A stretch of 64,000 bases of DNA, taken from positions 1-64,000 of the IMG/VR virus record IMGVR_UViG_3300035698_017588; one strand, 5' to 3'. Below are positions 23,867 to 32,506 of this stretch, piece by piece. The notes below the pieces were generated by a model that was not told where the DNA came from, did not search any database, and saw only the letters and a program-made list of their open reading frames with translations. The position numbers were made by a program, and so were the translations under genes. The stretch comes from a virus. The stretch's first letter is position 1. Every line of letters begins with the position of its first letter.

Positions 23867-24321
23867 TATGATTCTGTCTCCCAAGAGCTTGCACCCGGAG
23901 GCACAGGCTTCGGTTCGAACTCGGACTTGAATTGCGGGTGTATCAAAAACGAGAGATAATTTGGGTCGGTCGCCACCGCTTTTGTTTCCAAATCGACCTC
24001 AACAGCGGTGACAAACACCAAAAAAGCCGGACCATTCACAATTGGTTCGCCAGATATCTCACAATCTGCTCGGCCTCTGCGTTTTTTCTGCTGAAGTATA
24101 ACATTCGTACCAATGACTTTCTGGGCGAATTTGCCATGACAATTGCCACACAAATCAAGAGATCCTATAGCAGCTTTGCGATTTGCTTTAAGAACGGAAG
24201 GCCCCATACCATTGATGATATTGACACCACAGAGATCGTAACTGTAGTATCTGAACTTCGATTTCAATTTCATGTGACAAAGATCACACGATATTCCATC
24301 TTTAGTCGTAAGCTGGGCCAT
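23866..24321 (-). CDS. Hypothetical zinc-finger protein (151 aa)
   Basis: Starts MAQLTTKDGISCDLCHMKLK. A first CxxC is followed by LDLCGNCHGKFAQ, giving a four-cysteine ribbon of about 50 residues, then a beta-rich region. It directly follows the Pol III C-terminal gene with a 1-base overlap, so it is transcribed with the replicase pieces. Function unknown. Confidence 0.5.
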   Translation of the reverse strand: MAQLTTKDGISCDLCHMKLKSKFRYYSYDLCGVNIINGMGPSVLKANRKAAIGSLDLCGNCHGKFAQKVIGTNVILQQKKRRGRADCEISGEPIVNGPAFLVFVTAVEVDLETKAVATDPNYLSFLIHPQFKSEFEPKPVPPGASSWETES

Positions 24322-25520
24322 TAATCTTTCCGATTCAACGGGATTATCACATTATTACGCAACATCGTAAAGGACTTGCGTTTCGGCTGATAAGTCACCG
24401 GAATCATACAAGCAACACCCTTCCTCAGGACCGATGGGTTAATCTTCTCTAGATTGTCGCTCCAGATGAAAACTGTCGTGGTTTCACGACCATCAGTAAC
24501 ATTCAATCGACAATAAGGATCACCCTTCTGAGTGCTACCTCTATGTGCTTCATTGATAATGCATTCGAGGAAAGCAGCCTGCTGAGTCATGAAATCCTCA
24601 ATACAACCCTGGATATCCCGATTAGCCCGAGTATCATACATCAAAAGCGGATTGGATAGATGATAACCCAAATACTCTTCTTCATAATCAATGATTTCCG
24701 AGATCTTATAATCGTCGAACAATTCATTGAAAGTCTTCAAATCGTGCTTATCTTCTGGCATCCATTCAGTCACCCGCTTAGGATAATTAGCTTCCTTCTT
24801 GCGAGGGAATAAATCACGATAGGCGTCAACCTGACGATCACGTTCATTCTCGATCTCGGAAGGCGACCAACCAACATGCTCAATCAGAGTCGGATACAAC
24901 TCACGACGTTCAGCAGTCTTCATCTTCTTATACTTATAAGCATAATAATGCCACAAAGCCCGGCGATTCTCATGCTCCGGAACCTTCTCGAAAGCCCCAA
25001 GACGAATCAAACGCTCAACAAGAGTCTTACCAGCATTCGTACGTTCGATAAAGTCATCAAGCGATTCAAAAGGCCCCTCGACCTCAGTGATGGCACGATC
25101 TGATTCACCGATGCCCTTAATCGAAAGCATACCGACCGAAACAACATTGCCAATCACGCTAAAATTAGGGCTCAGATTGTTCACATCAACAGGGATGATC
25201 TCAAACTTCTCGTAGCCCTCTTTCGGGGGTCGTCCGAGCTTGGTGATCTCAGTAGGGTGCCAACCTTCTGCACGGGCCACGGAGATATAACGGGGAGCCT
25301 TCTTTGGGTCACACGTACTCAGAACCGACGCGATCCACTCTGGGAAGAAGTGAGCCTTGAACCATGTGCAGCGATACGCGATAATAGCAGCGTACGCAAC
25401 TCCGTGACTATTTTTGTGAATAACGGAACTATTGCCGGTCAAATAGTTGTGGTGTTTTGATTGCATCTCTGGCGAATAAGTTCTTTTAACACCCAAAGAA
25501 GTCAACGATTTAATTTTCAT
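24321..25520 (-). CDS. dnaE: DNA polymerase III alpha subunit, C-terminal piece with C-intein
   Basis: 399 residues. Residues 1-37 are a C-intein (MKIKSLTSLGVKRTYSPEMQ to the terminal Asn); the +1 Ser 38 starts SHGVAYAAIIAYRCTWFKAH, the well-conserved fingers segment of bacterial DnaE. Further on, MLSIKGIGESDRAI is the helix-hairpin-helix, and the C-terminal OB fold appears near VFIWSDNLEKINPSVLRKG. The spliced chain would have palm from 26997-29003, fingers and C-terminal DNA-binding domains. A tau-binding tail is not obvious. Start overlaps the endonuclease stop (ATGA). Confidence 0.9.
   Translation of the reverse strand: MKIKSLTSLGVKRTYSPEMQSKHHNYLTGNSSVIHKNSHGVAYAAIIAYRCTWFKAHFFPEWIASVLSTCDPKKAPRYISVARAEGWHPTEITKLGRPPKEGYEKFEIIPVDVNNLSPNFSVIGNVVSVGMLSIKGIGESDRAITEVEGPFESLDDFIERTNAGKTLVERLIRLGAFEKVPEHENRRALWHYYAYKYKKMKTAERRELYPTLIEHVGWSPSEIENERDRQVDAYRDLFPRKKEANYPKRVTEWMPEDKHDLKTFNELFDDYKISEIIDYEEEYLGYHLSNPLLMYDTRANRDIQGCIEDFMTQQAAFLECIINEAHRGSTQKGDPYCRLNVTDGRETTTVFIWSDNLEKINPSVLRKGVACMIPVTYQPKRKSFTMLRNNVIIPLNRKD
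25410..25520 (-). mobile_element. Split intein, C-terminal half (Pol III alpha)
   Basis: 37 residues ending SSVIHKN before +1 Ser. Length and layout match known short C-inteins of the DnaE/gp41 split type. Partner half at 27000-27320. The SKHHNYLTGNSS stretch is block F. Confidence 0.85.
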
Positions 25521-27046
25521 ATTTTCAACCCATATTTCAAATTACCAGAATCCCACAATCTACGATAGCCGTTTGCGAACATATTTTCTGACTCAGTGAG
25601 ATCAGGATCAAAATGATCTAGTTTCTCAGAAAGTTTATGCTTTTGAAATGACCTTCTGTTATACAATTTATTAGATCTCCAATATCTATAACCAGGATTC
25701 GTGATACCATTAAATGTCATCCCAAATTTAGAATAACACGTATCTTGAGTAGTAAAAGATCGATCGACAAATGTTTCGATACAAGTCGGTTTGTCGAATT
25801 TAATAAAGCTTTTCATGAGTTTGGAAAAACCGCCAATAACGGTATGTCCAATAATATTTGCAAATCTGGAGATGGAATAATTTACATCATTTCTGGTTAG
25901 AGATAAAACAGAAACAATTTTACCATCATTCTCTAGAGCATACGCCACATGCGGCATAACTCCACAATGATAATGATTATCATCAAAAAATCTTTTAGCC
26001 TGCAAATTGTCCATCTTGATAATAGAGCATTTTCTTGCGTAGATCCTAGATGATAAACCCAAAGAATTTTTTATCATCGAATCTGCTACGATTCTTCGTT
26101 TAGAATAATCAAGATCAACAAACTGCAACAACTTAAAACCTCTTCTATAAGCCATGGCAGATTTCATAGAATGATAGTTTCTGTGATATGTCGATTCTTT
26201 AATATTGAATGAATGAAAATAAGCACCATGATATTCTATACCAACATTAGCATCAGGTAGCCAGATATCCAATTCCAAACCATTTAAAATAGATCGGTTA
26301 GATCTTTCTATTTTACCATCATAAACAGAAGCGATCCAATCAGCCAGTTCATTCTCTGGAATAGAAGTCAATTTCTCAGTGTTGCATTTAGGACAGCCAT
26401 TTTTCTGTCTAACATGCCCAGTTGGTCTAGTTTCAAAATCACCGTGTTTAGGACATACGACTATCACTTTTGTTCGCTGATTTATATATATCGTTTTTGA
26501 ATAATCATATTTATTACCATGGGTCGCAACACACCTTCCGATGAATTCTTCCTGGTTTAAAGTTCGTGGGTCATCTGATGGACTATCATAATAATCGGAC
26601 CTAGCTTTAGTCACTCTGTCGACATAATCTTGATCTGTGCGAAATTTTTCCTTGATCGCCTTTGACATTTTCTCCTTGAAGTCTTCAGAAACAGAAAGCC
26701 TTTCATGATTGATCACCATTTTCTCACGATAAGAAGGATCTTTCCATCTTTCTTTGGCTGTTTCAGATCTTTTTGAAAAACTGGAAGACTTCGACGCAAC
26801 AATAGACTGTCTCTCTTTAAAAGAGTCCAAAGAACGAAAACATTTCGGACAATGATAACAATTAACGTGTTTAGATTGATTATTAACCTTCCTAACATGA
26901 TCATAAAAATTCGTATCTGAATTCTCATTGCAAGAATAACACGACACAATAACTCTATGCTTCAGCTTTGGTTTAACATGACCTGGATCGACCAATCTAA
27001 GGCGTGGTGATCTCCAATCCTTTGGCAACAATTTCTCTAACTTCAT
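25517..27046 (-). CDS. Homing endonuclease (zinc-ribbon repeats plus Vsr/EDxHD nuclease) inside the fractured Pol III gene
   Basis: About 509 residues from ATG 27046; ATG 27058 is also possible. N-terminal cysteine pairs (SCYSCNEN; YHCPKCFRSL) are followed by basic helical units (ETAKERWKDPSYREKM) of the NUMOD type. A DUF723-like unit follows (EFIGRCVATHGNKYDYSKTI ... CPKHGDFETRP ... GCPKCNTEKL). The nuclease core reads NGLELDIWLPDANVGIEYHG and AYFHSFN, with the catalytic Asp and Glu and the YxHS motif. The C-terminal 170 residues (FFDDNHYHCGVMPHVAYALE, ending MFANGYRRLWDSGNLKYGL) are nearly the same type as in the gene at 32507-33943. Its placement between intein halves marks it as the mobile gene of a fractured gene. 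Confidence 0.83.
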   Translation of the reverse strand: MKLEKLLPKDWRSPRLRLVDPGHVKPKLKHRVIVSCYSCNENSDTNFYDHVRKVNNQSKHVNCYHCPKCFRSLDSFKERQSIVASKSSSFSKRSETAKERWKDPSYREKMVINHERLSVSEDFKEKMSKAIKEKFRTDQDYVDRVTKARSDYYDSPSDDPRTLNQEEFIGRCVATHGNKYDYSKTIYINQRTKVIVVCPKHGDFETRPTGHVRQKNGCPKCNTEKLTSIPENELADWIASVYDGKIERSNRSILNGLELDIWLPDANVGIEYHGAYFHSFNIKESTYHRNYHSMKSAMAYRRGFKLLQFVDLDYSKRRIVADSMIKNSLGLSSRIYARKCSIIKMDNLQAKRFFDDNHYHCGVMPHVAYALENDGKIVSVLSLTRNDVNYSISRFANIIGHTVIGGFSKLMKSFIKFDKPTCIETFVDRSFTTQDTCYSKFGMTFNGITNPGYRYWRSNKLYNRRSFQKHKLSEKLDHFDPDLTESENMFANGYRRLWDSGNLKYGLKI

Positions 27047-29003
27047 GATACAGGCCATCCTCACATAAAAATTTATGGTCTAAAGTCACGTCTTCGCAAG
27101 AACCGTCTTCGAACTCTACTCTAAAGATTTCTTGTTCACCAGAATAACTAATATCCACACAATGATCTATGAACAAATCTTGTCCATCATATGACCAAAG
27201 ACTTGGTAATTGATTATGTTCAAGAAAATCACTTGTCACGGGGGGAGAGTCACACCATTCTTGAATAGTCATCTCTAATCCAGTAACAACACATTTCAAT
27301 TTTGTGTCGTATGACAAACATTTATTAAAAGCGTAGCGACCGAAAGTCTCAAGCTTTCCCCAATATTCCTCAGCAAATTGTGGGCCAAGAGTCTTTGACG
27401 CACCACGAATCCATTTTTCTTTGATAGCTGGGAGCTTGTGGACCTTCTTCTTCGCAATGTCCTTCCGACTCATCTGAGCCTCGGTGGCCGAAAAACCACC
27501 CAGACGTTGCCAAAGAGCCGTCAACTGTTCCTGATAAGTACAAACACCATAAGTCTTCTCAAGGATCTCGAACATAATCGGGTTGCGAGCCTTAAGCTCG
27601 CCCTTCCACGATTGAGTTGGATCATCACGATTAGCCAAAACAGTAGGAATCGACTGCATCGGGCCAGGGTGCCCGAGAGCATTCAACAATGTCAACTGGT
27701 GCGGATCACTGACACCCTCACCCTCAGATGCGTCAGCCAAAATCGACTTGGCCAATGACGTATCGAACTGGAAAATCGTGTCCGTCCGTTGGGTGTTGAT
27801 GAGCTTATAAGTCGCTTTATCATCATAGCGAATCTCGTGCTCGTTCCCATCCAAGTCATAAAACTTGCCACAATAACCAGCCTCGGGATCGACATCATCA
27901 AGACCCGAAAGCTCATAGCAACCGCCATATCCCTCGATCTCTTGTGGAATACCAAAAGTAATCCCGCGATTCGCCTTGATCATATAACAACAGTTATAAA
28001 TGTACTCCAAGGTCTTAAGACCAAGAATGTCCCATTTAATATATCCGCATTTGGATAACTGTTGATTCCCGCCCTCAGACCACATCGAAACCCAAGGGCC
28101 ATCAACCTTATTCTTACCAAGCGGGATGTTGCCAAGAAGCTTGGTACTGGCGATGATTAGAGCACCCGCATGCATGCCCATGTTGCGAATTCGACCGACC
28201 ATTTTAGCCGCATAGCCAATAGCAGCCGGGAAACGACGAGCAAAATCAGCTAAAGGCTCGTTCTCTTTCAACAGACGTTCGAGAGTCGGAGCGTCAGTTA
28301 GTTCACTACCACATTTCGGACATTGATAACGAGCGTGGCGATTGCCACACTCACGCATTTTGCCGCTCTCGTCTGTGATGTTGCCTTTACAAGTAGCCAG
28401 ACCACCGGGTTTGAGGTTATCAAGATCATCGGGGAGATTGGAAGTCAGCTTTTCAGCTTCGTTCCTATGCATCAATCCTAAAGCGGTTGCTGCGTCTTGG
28501 ATCGCCATCTTGAATTTGTATGTCTGCCATGTGCCGACACTACACACTTGAAGATCGCCCAATCCGTTCCCATCACCATAACGTCTGATGGCGTAGTCTT
28601 TGATCGGATCGCGGGCCGCTGGGAGACAGTCAATGTCAATATCTGGGACATCATTGTCTTTTTGGAAGTCATGGGGTGGACTACCATGCTTCTCGACGTA
28701 TGCGGCGACGTCGTCGTAGCTTGTGCTGATTAGGCATTCCGAGCCTCGTTGAGACATGGGATCGACGGGATCTGTGAGCATCCCGAGAACCCATGGTATT
28801 AGCAGATTGTTCGGATTCGAGTCGAATTTGGCTTCGGTGTTGAGATACTCGATCCAAAGACCATTTAAACCTTGCTTGTTCAGTTCGTACAACTCGAACT
28901 CAACACGATCCTTGTATTGTTCTGGTAAGTGGTCGGCTGCTTGCTTTACAGACTCTTCGAACTCTTCCCAGGTTTCAATCTTGTTTAGCAGCGTTGTACT
29001 CAT
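26997..29003 (-). CDS. dnaE: DNA polymerase III alpha subunit, palm piece with N-intein
   Basis: About 668 residues from ATG 29003 (MSTTLLNKIETWEEFEESVK). The catalytic aspartates are at VPDIDIDC (120-125). Palm and fingers segments follow, with a Cys-rich insert (LATCKGNITDES ... YQCPKCGSELTDAP) that may bind zinc. Later DTIFQFDTSLAKSIL and VCTYQEQLTALWQRLGGFS are typical DnaE fingers motifs. The chain reaches FGRYAFNK, where the N-intein begins. The upstream zinc-finger gene overlaps the start by 29 bases. The first 100 residues resemble a worn second copy of the segment that ends the PHP piece. With the PHP piece and the C-piece it would form a complete replicase. Confidence 0.9.
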   Translation of the reverse strand: MSTTLLNKIETWEEFEESVKQAADHLPEQYKDRVEFELYELNKQGLNGLWIEYLNTEAKFDSNPNNLLIPWVLGMLTDPVDPMSQRGSECLISTSYDDVAAYVEKHGSPPHDFQKDNDVPDIDIDCLPAARDPIKDYAIRRYGDGNGLGDLQVCSVGTWQTYKFKMAIQDAATALGLMHRNEAEKLTSNLPDDLDNLKPGGLATCKGNITDESGKMRECGNRHARYQCPKCGSELTDAPTLERLLKENEPLADFARRFPAAIGYAAKMVGRIRNMGMHAGALIIASTKLLGNIPLGKNKVDGPWVSMWSEGGNQQLSKCGYIKWDILGLKTLEYIYNCCYMIKANRGITFGIPQEIEGYGGCYELSGLDDVDPEAGYCGKFYDLDGNEHEIRYDDKATYKLINTQRTDTIFQFDTSLAKSILADASEGEGVSDPHQLTLLNALGHPGPMQSIPTVLANRDDPTQSWKGELKARNPIMFEILEKTYGVCTYQEQLTALWQRLGGFSATEAQMSRKDIAKKKVHKLPAIKEKWIRGASKTLGPQFAEEYWGKLETFGRYAFNKCLSYDTKLKCVVTGLEMTIQEWCDSPPVTSDFLEHNQLPSLWSYDGQDLFIDHCVDISYSGEQEIFRVEFEDGSCEDVTLDHKFLCEDGLYHEVREIVAKGLEITTP
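27000..27320 (-). mobile_element. Split intein, N-terminal half (Pol III alpha)
   Basis: 107 residues, CLSYDTKLKCVVTGLEMTIQ to the stop. Close in style to the N-intein of cyanobacterial DnaE (CLSYxT start; EQEIFRVEFEDGSCEDVTLD as block B with DHKFL). The insertion site is K before S in FNK-SHG, three residues downstream of the cyanobacterial site (Y before CFNK). Confidence 0.87.
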
Positions 29004-29934
29004 CCAGTTTTTCCGGGTGCTTTTGTTTGACGTGATTGGTAACACCGAAGGCTTTCTTCATCGTTTTGTCACAGTAAGGACAGGAAAAACCTTCAGTCGG
29101 TTTCTCTATCACTTCTGGTACTTCCTCTTCGGAACCACGGGGATCAGCGGTTGGTGCTTCCGTGGTGGTATCCGTCTCGGAGTCGTCTTCAAGGAATTGT
29201 GGTGGCACATCATTGTCGACCACTAAATCTTCAACGTCAACGGCGGCATCGGATGATTTGGTGAAGTTCCGGAGCGAGACTGGAAGCAACACCCATGGGC
29301 CTTCTGCGACGATGTGTTTTCCCTGTATTGTAAACGAGCTGTAATACAAGAGCAGATTATGATCGTTCGATTGGGAAACGATCTCTTGCAGATGCTTCTT
29401 AGAGAAAGCCTTGCGGAATCCGACGATTTTGGATGGTGGTTCGACTAAGGCGAAAACGAATTTTTCATAGTCGAGGTCATTTAGTGATTTGCCGATATCG
29501 ACAGCGACATTCCCGCTGTCATCTTGACTGTAGAACACAGAAGGGGGCAGGTTTTTCACAATGATTTCATCCACAATAGCACGTTCGTCAGAAGCAGCCA
29601 AAAGAGACGATTCAGCTGATAATAATTTCTCAATCACCAAGTCTGGTGCACCGTATTCAACACGCTTGAATTTGTCACGCCACTCACCAAGCACCTTCTC
29701 AGTACAAGATGACTCATCTGGGCTGACCAATATCAATTCGTGTCGGAAATTACCTATTGTGGCAGCTAAAGCCAATAATTCACCGCGACCGGCAGACGGG
29801 CAAATCTCAGCAGAACCAAACCAACGTGCCATGTAAAGCATGGAGTAGTCTCCATCTTTCATCTCACGTTGGACTTGGAGAGAGCAATAAAGTTGTCGGT
29901 CAATTATTGAGTCGTCGTACTGAATTCTGATCAT
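28975..29934 (-). CDS. Hypothetical protein with C-terminal C2H2 zinc finger, between Pol III pieces
   Basis: About 319 residues from ATG 29934 (MIRIQYDDSIIDRQLYCSLQ). The first 250 residues are an unassigned alpha/beta protein (AATIGNFRHELILVSPDESS). An acidic/Thr linker follows (DDSETDTTTEAPTADPRGSE), then a single classical finger FSCPYCDKTMKKAFGVTNHV with KQKH. The start overlaps the stop of the PHP piece in ATGA, and the end overlaps the palm piece start, so it is made in step with both polymerase pieces. A structural or loading role for the split replicase is possible; inference only. Confidence 0.6.
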   Translation of the reverse strand: MIRIQYDDSIIDRQLYCSLQVQREMKDGDYSMLYMARWFGSAEICPSAGRGELLALAATIGNFRHELILVSPDESSCTEKVLGEWRDKFKRVEYGAPDLVIEKLLSAESSLLAASDERAIVDEIIVKNLPPSVFYSQDDSGNVAVDIGKSLNDLDYEKFVFALVEPPSKIVGFRKAFSKKHLQEIVSQSNDHNLLLYYSSFTIQGKHIVAEGPWVLLPVSLRNFTKSSDAAVDVEDLVVDNDVPPQFLEDDSETDTTTEAPTADPRGSEEEVPEVIEKPTEGFSCPYCDKTMKKAFGVTNHVKQKHPEKLDEYNAAKQD

Positions 29935-32483
29935 GTTGATGAAACCGGTTTTGGCATGGATGCATTGAGACGGTATCCACCACGGGCTTCTGCAAGGAAC
30001 CGGTCGAATGACAGGTCCCATTTCAGAGGATCGATCGAGGATAACCCTAGTAAGTAACAAACCAAACTACCACCACCACTACCCCGTGGACCAAAGATCC
30101 ATCCCTGCGACTTTCCATACATAATCAGATCCTGAGTAATCAAGAAATAACTAGCAAAGCCTTTGGAAATAAAACGAGTCAGCTCGATAGTAGCTTGTTG
30201 GACGTAAGTGACCTCACGACCATCGATCACGAACTTGCGATCGACCTTATCAAGACCTTTCATTCTCAACGCTTTCATCACAATCTCAGTCAGCTTCGTA
30301 GCATCATCAGTGATACGCGGAAACTTTGGATTGCTATCCAACTCAATGTAATCACACTTATCAACAATCTCAAGAGTAGCATCACACATAGCCTCGAAAG
30401 CACTAGATGACACCTTCTCACAGTAGCGGTTCGACGCATAATAAGACCAAAGCTCAGCCCTGGTCTTAAAATATTGCTCGCTACTATTCACATGGAACAA
30501 ATCAGGAGAATCAACAGTCGTCCCCTGAGCCGTAGCCATCATGATCTTCTGGATCTCGAAGTCCTTACGCTGAATGTAATGAGAATTGCCAGATGACAGA
30601 CCGACCAAGAAGGAATGATCATCTTCGACTTGTATACACCACACTTCTTTTAAATCAGATTTAACGACTTTAAATGGATTTTTAATCCAAACTCCATGGT
30701 GATCTTGATGATGTTTAGATCTAACTTTAGAAGCGTCAAAATACTCGCCCAACCCAATCGCAAAGATACCAGCTTTACCGATAGAACCAGTATAACCCTC
30801 CCTATGTCTTGTTGATATCCTACGACCGTCTTTTTTCTTGATTATAGCATCTTTAGCGGGTCGTAGCTGCGGAGTAACCCCGACACCAAGACAAGCAAAA
30901 GCGTGCATTAAATCAGTGAAAAGTTGGAAGGATGTAGTAAAAAAACTGCGACGAGAAATACAACCATCACCTTCAACGTAACCTCGTATTAAAACCGACA
31001 ACTGACGAGATGATAACTTAGTCCAAAATTGCGGTAATTTCTTAGCATAAACAGAAAATCCACAACAATTAGCGAACAATTTGGAAAAACCAGAAGAACA
31101 GATTCTAATTGATCTGCCTTTATCAGATACTTTAGAGATATCACTTGGAGAAAAACCAAATTGGGTAAAATATTCTTGTATCCGACTGAAACGATCAAGT
31201 TCCAAATCATTACCAGCAAATCCGAGCCTGTAGTCCTTATCGGTATGACCTTCAGCAATGTAAATGCCGAACAACCATAATAATTCATCAGTCAATTCTA
31301 TGACATTTGGTATCGGATTTATCGATTTGCCGCCAAATGGGTAAATCAACCCATCCCTTACTTTACATCTAGGGTCGTCAATATAATCACTAATAGTCAA
31401 TTCTTTTAAATCGTCATCAGGAAGAATGGGAGCGGCTACGTGTATAAAATCATCGGGACTAATATCACGAATCTCTTTCATTCCAATCAAACCGGTTTCA
31501 TGGCATTTAGAATACAATCTATGATTTTCAGTGCATACCATCACTTGGCTACCCAGAAAACCATATAATTCTTCTCTATCTCTAACCTTTCTCTTACCAA
31601 TACACTGTACTTCTCTAAGACGATTTTTATGTGTCCAAACATACTCACCAGGGCGAATGTCGCACAGCCTCTTAGAACCATTGATAGTCTGAACAGTAAC
31701 CTCAGGATTCCAACAATCATTCGCAAGAACAGTCTTCAATCCAAAATAATCTGCCAAGCCTACTAGATCCCAAAAGACCTCGTAGTCATCCTCAATCCCT
31801 GGCATTTGCAATTCGATATAGTAATCCTCACCGAATGCATCCTTAAACTTCTTTACCCACGTCGCAGCAGCTTGAAAACGCTCCTTACGAGTAGTCTCAA
31901 CAATGAGATTATCCTCTTTGTCTCGAAGCTCCTTATACCGAAGCTCATGAGCCACGGGACCATTGAGGCACCCGCTGAGAATAATCAAGCCTTCCCGGTG
32001 TTTACAAAGCTTGTCGAACCAAATACGGTTCATTTTACGACTACCAGCCCCGAAGAGCCCATCATCATAAGCTTCCGTGGTCAATTTGAGCAAGTTATGT
32101 AAACCCTGCTCTGTCTTGCAGAGCACGGTAAGGTGACGATTACGATTGATTCTAGTGGCGAGTGCGAAATTCTCAGCACGCCAAGCCTGACTCTTGAGCT
32201 TTATGCCTTGTTCGACCAACGACTGTCTTTGGGGTTCATAATCATTAAAATAAATCTCGCAGCCAAATATACTTTTCAGACCGTGTTTTTTGAATTCAAA
32301 ATGAAAATCTGGAACAGATCCCATATGACCATGTTCAGTGATGGCCATGCCGGGCCATCCATTATCGACACATTTTTCGGCGTATTCTTCGATAGTCGCT
32401 ACACCATCAAGTGCCGAATAAATCGAATGACAATGAAGGTGGGCAAATCCCGAAGATCCGGTATATTCGCTAGGTTCAGGCAT
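29931..32483 (-). CDS. dnaE: DNA polymerase III alpha subunit, PHP-domain piece with contiguous intein
   Basis: About 850 residues from ATG 32483 (MPEPSEYTGSSGFAHLHCHS). The PHP metal motifs are kept: HLHCHSIYS, AITEHGHMGS, IFGCEIYF, LSGCLNGP, and the final Asn-Asp-x-His, which is interrupted by an intein (residues 257-633) after VLAND. After the intein, SHYIQRKDFEIQK continues the domain. The C-terminus runs into the start of the palm (GFASYFLITQDLIMYGKSQG, PRGSGGGSLVCYLLG) and stops at VSST, shortly before the catalytic aspartates. The upstream in-frame start at 32525 would overlap the endonuclease gene on the other strand and adds a hydrophobic stretch foreign to the family. Confidence 0.9.
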   Translation of the reverse strand: MPEPSEYTGSSGFAHLHCHSIYSALDGVATIEEYAEKCVDNGWPGMAITEHGHMGSVPDFHFEFKKHGLKSIFGCEIYFNDYEPQRQSLVEQGIKLKSQAWRAENFALATRINRNRHLTVLCKTEQGLHNLLKLTTEAYDDGLFGAGSRKMNRIWFDKLCKHREGLIILSGCLNGPVAHELRYKELRDKEDNLIVETTRKERFQAAATWVKKFKDAFGEDYYIELQMPGIEDDYEVFWDLVGLADYFGLKTVLANDCWNPEVTVQTINGSKRLCDIRPGEYVWTHKNRLREVQCIGKRKVRDREELYGFLGSQVMVCTENHRLYSKCHETGLIGMKEIRDISPDDFIHVAAPILPDDDLKELTISDYIDDPRCKVRDGLIYPFGGKSINPIPNVIELTDELLWLFGIYIAEGHTDKDYRLGFAGNDLELDRFSRIQEYFTQFGFSPSDISKVSDKGRSIRICSSGFSKLFANCCGFSVYAKKLPQFWTKLSSRQLSVLIRGYVEGDGCISRRSFFTTSFQLFTDLMHAFACLGVGVTPQLRPAKDAIIKKKDGRRISTRHREGYTGSIGKAGIFAIGLGEYFDASKVRSKHHQDHHGVWIKNPFKVVKSDLKEVWCIQVEDDHSFLVGLSSGNSHYIQRKDFEIQKIMMATAQGTTVDSPDLFHVNSSEQYFKTRAELWSYYASNRYCEKVSSSAFEAMCDATLEIVDKCDYIELDSNPKFPRITDDATKLTEIVMKALRMKGLDKVDRKFVIDGREVTYVQQATIELTRFISKGFASYFLITQDLIMYGKSQGWIFGPRGSGGGSLVCYLLGLSSIDPLKWDLSFDRFLAEARGGYRLNASMPKPVSST
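30585..31715 (-). mobile_element. Contiguous intein with LAGLIDADG endonuclease in the Pol III PHP domain
   Basis: 377 residues from CWNPEVTVQTINGSKRLCDI to LSSGN, with +1 Ser. Block B is QVMVCTENHRLYSK, block F is WCIQVEDDHSFLVGLSSGN. LAGLIDADG-type helices are LLWLFGIYIAEGHTD and LSVLIRGYVEGDGCIS, each with the catalytic acid. It appears intact and therefore likely active. Confidence 0.87.
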
Positions 32484-32506
32484 CGAAAATCCAAAGAGTT
32501 GAAGTA

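Noticed and set aside
24321-32483. Pol III alpha broken by sequencing errors or frameshifts
   Set aside because: The breaks carry complete genes (zinc-finger protein, endonuclease) and intein halves with the correct catalytic residues, which sequencing errors cannot create.
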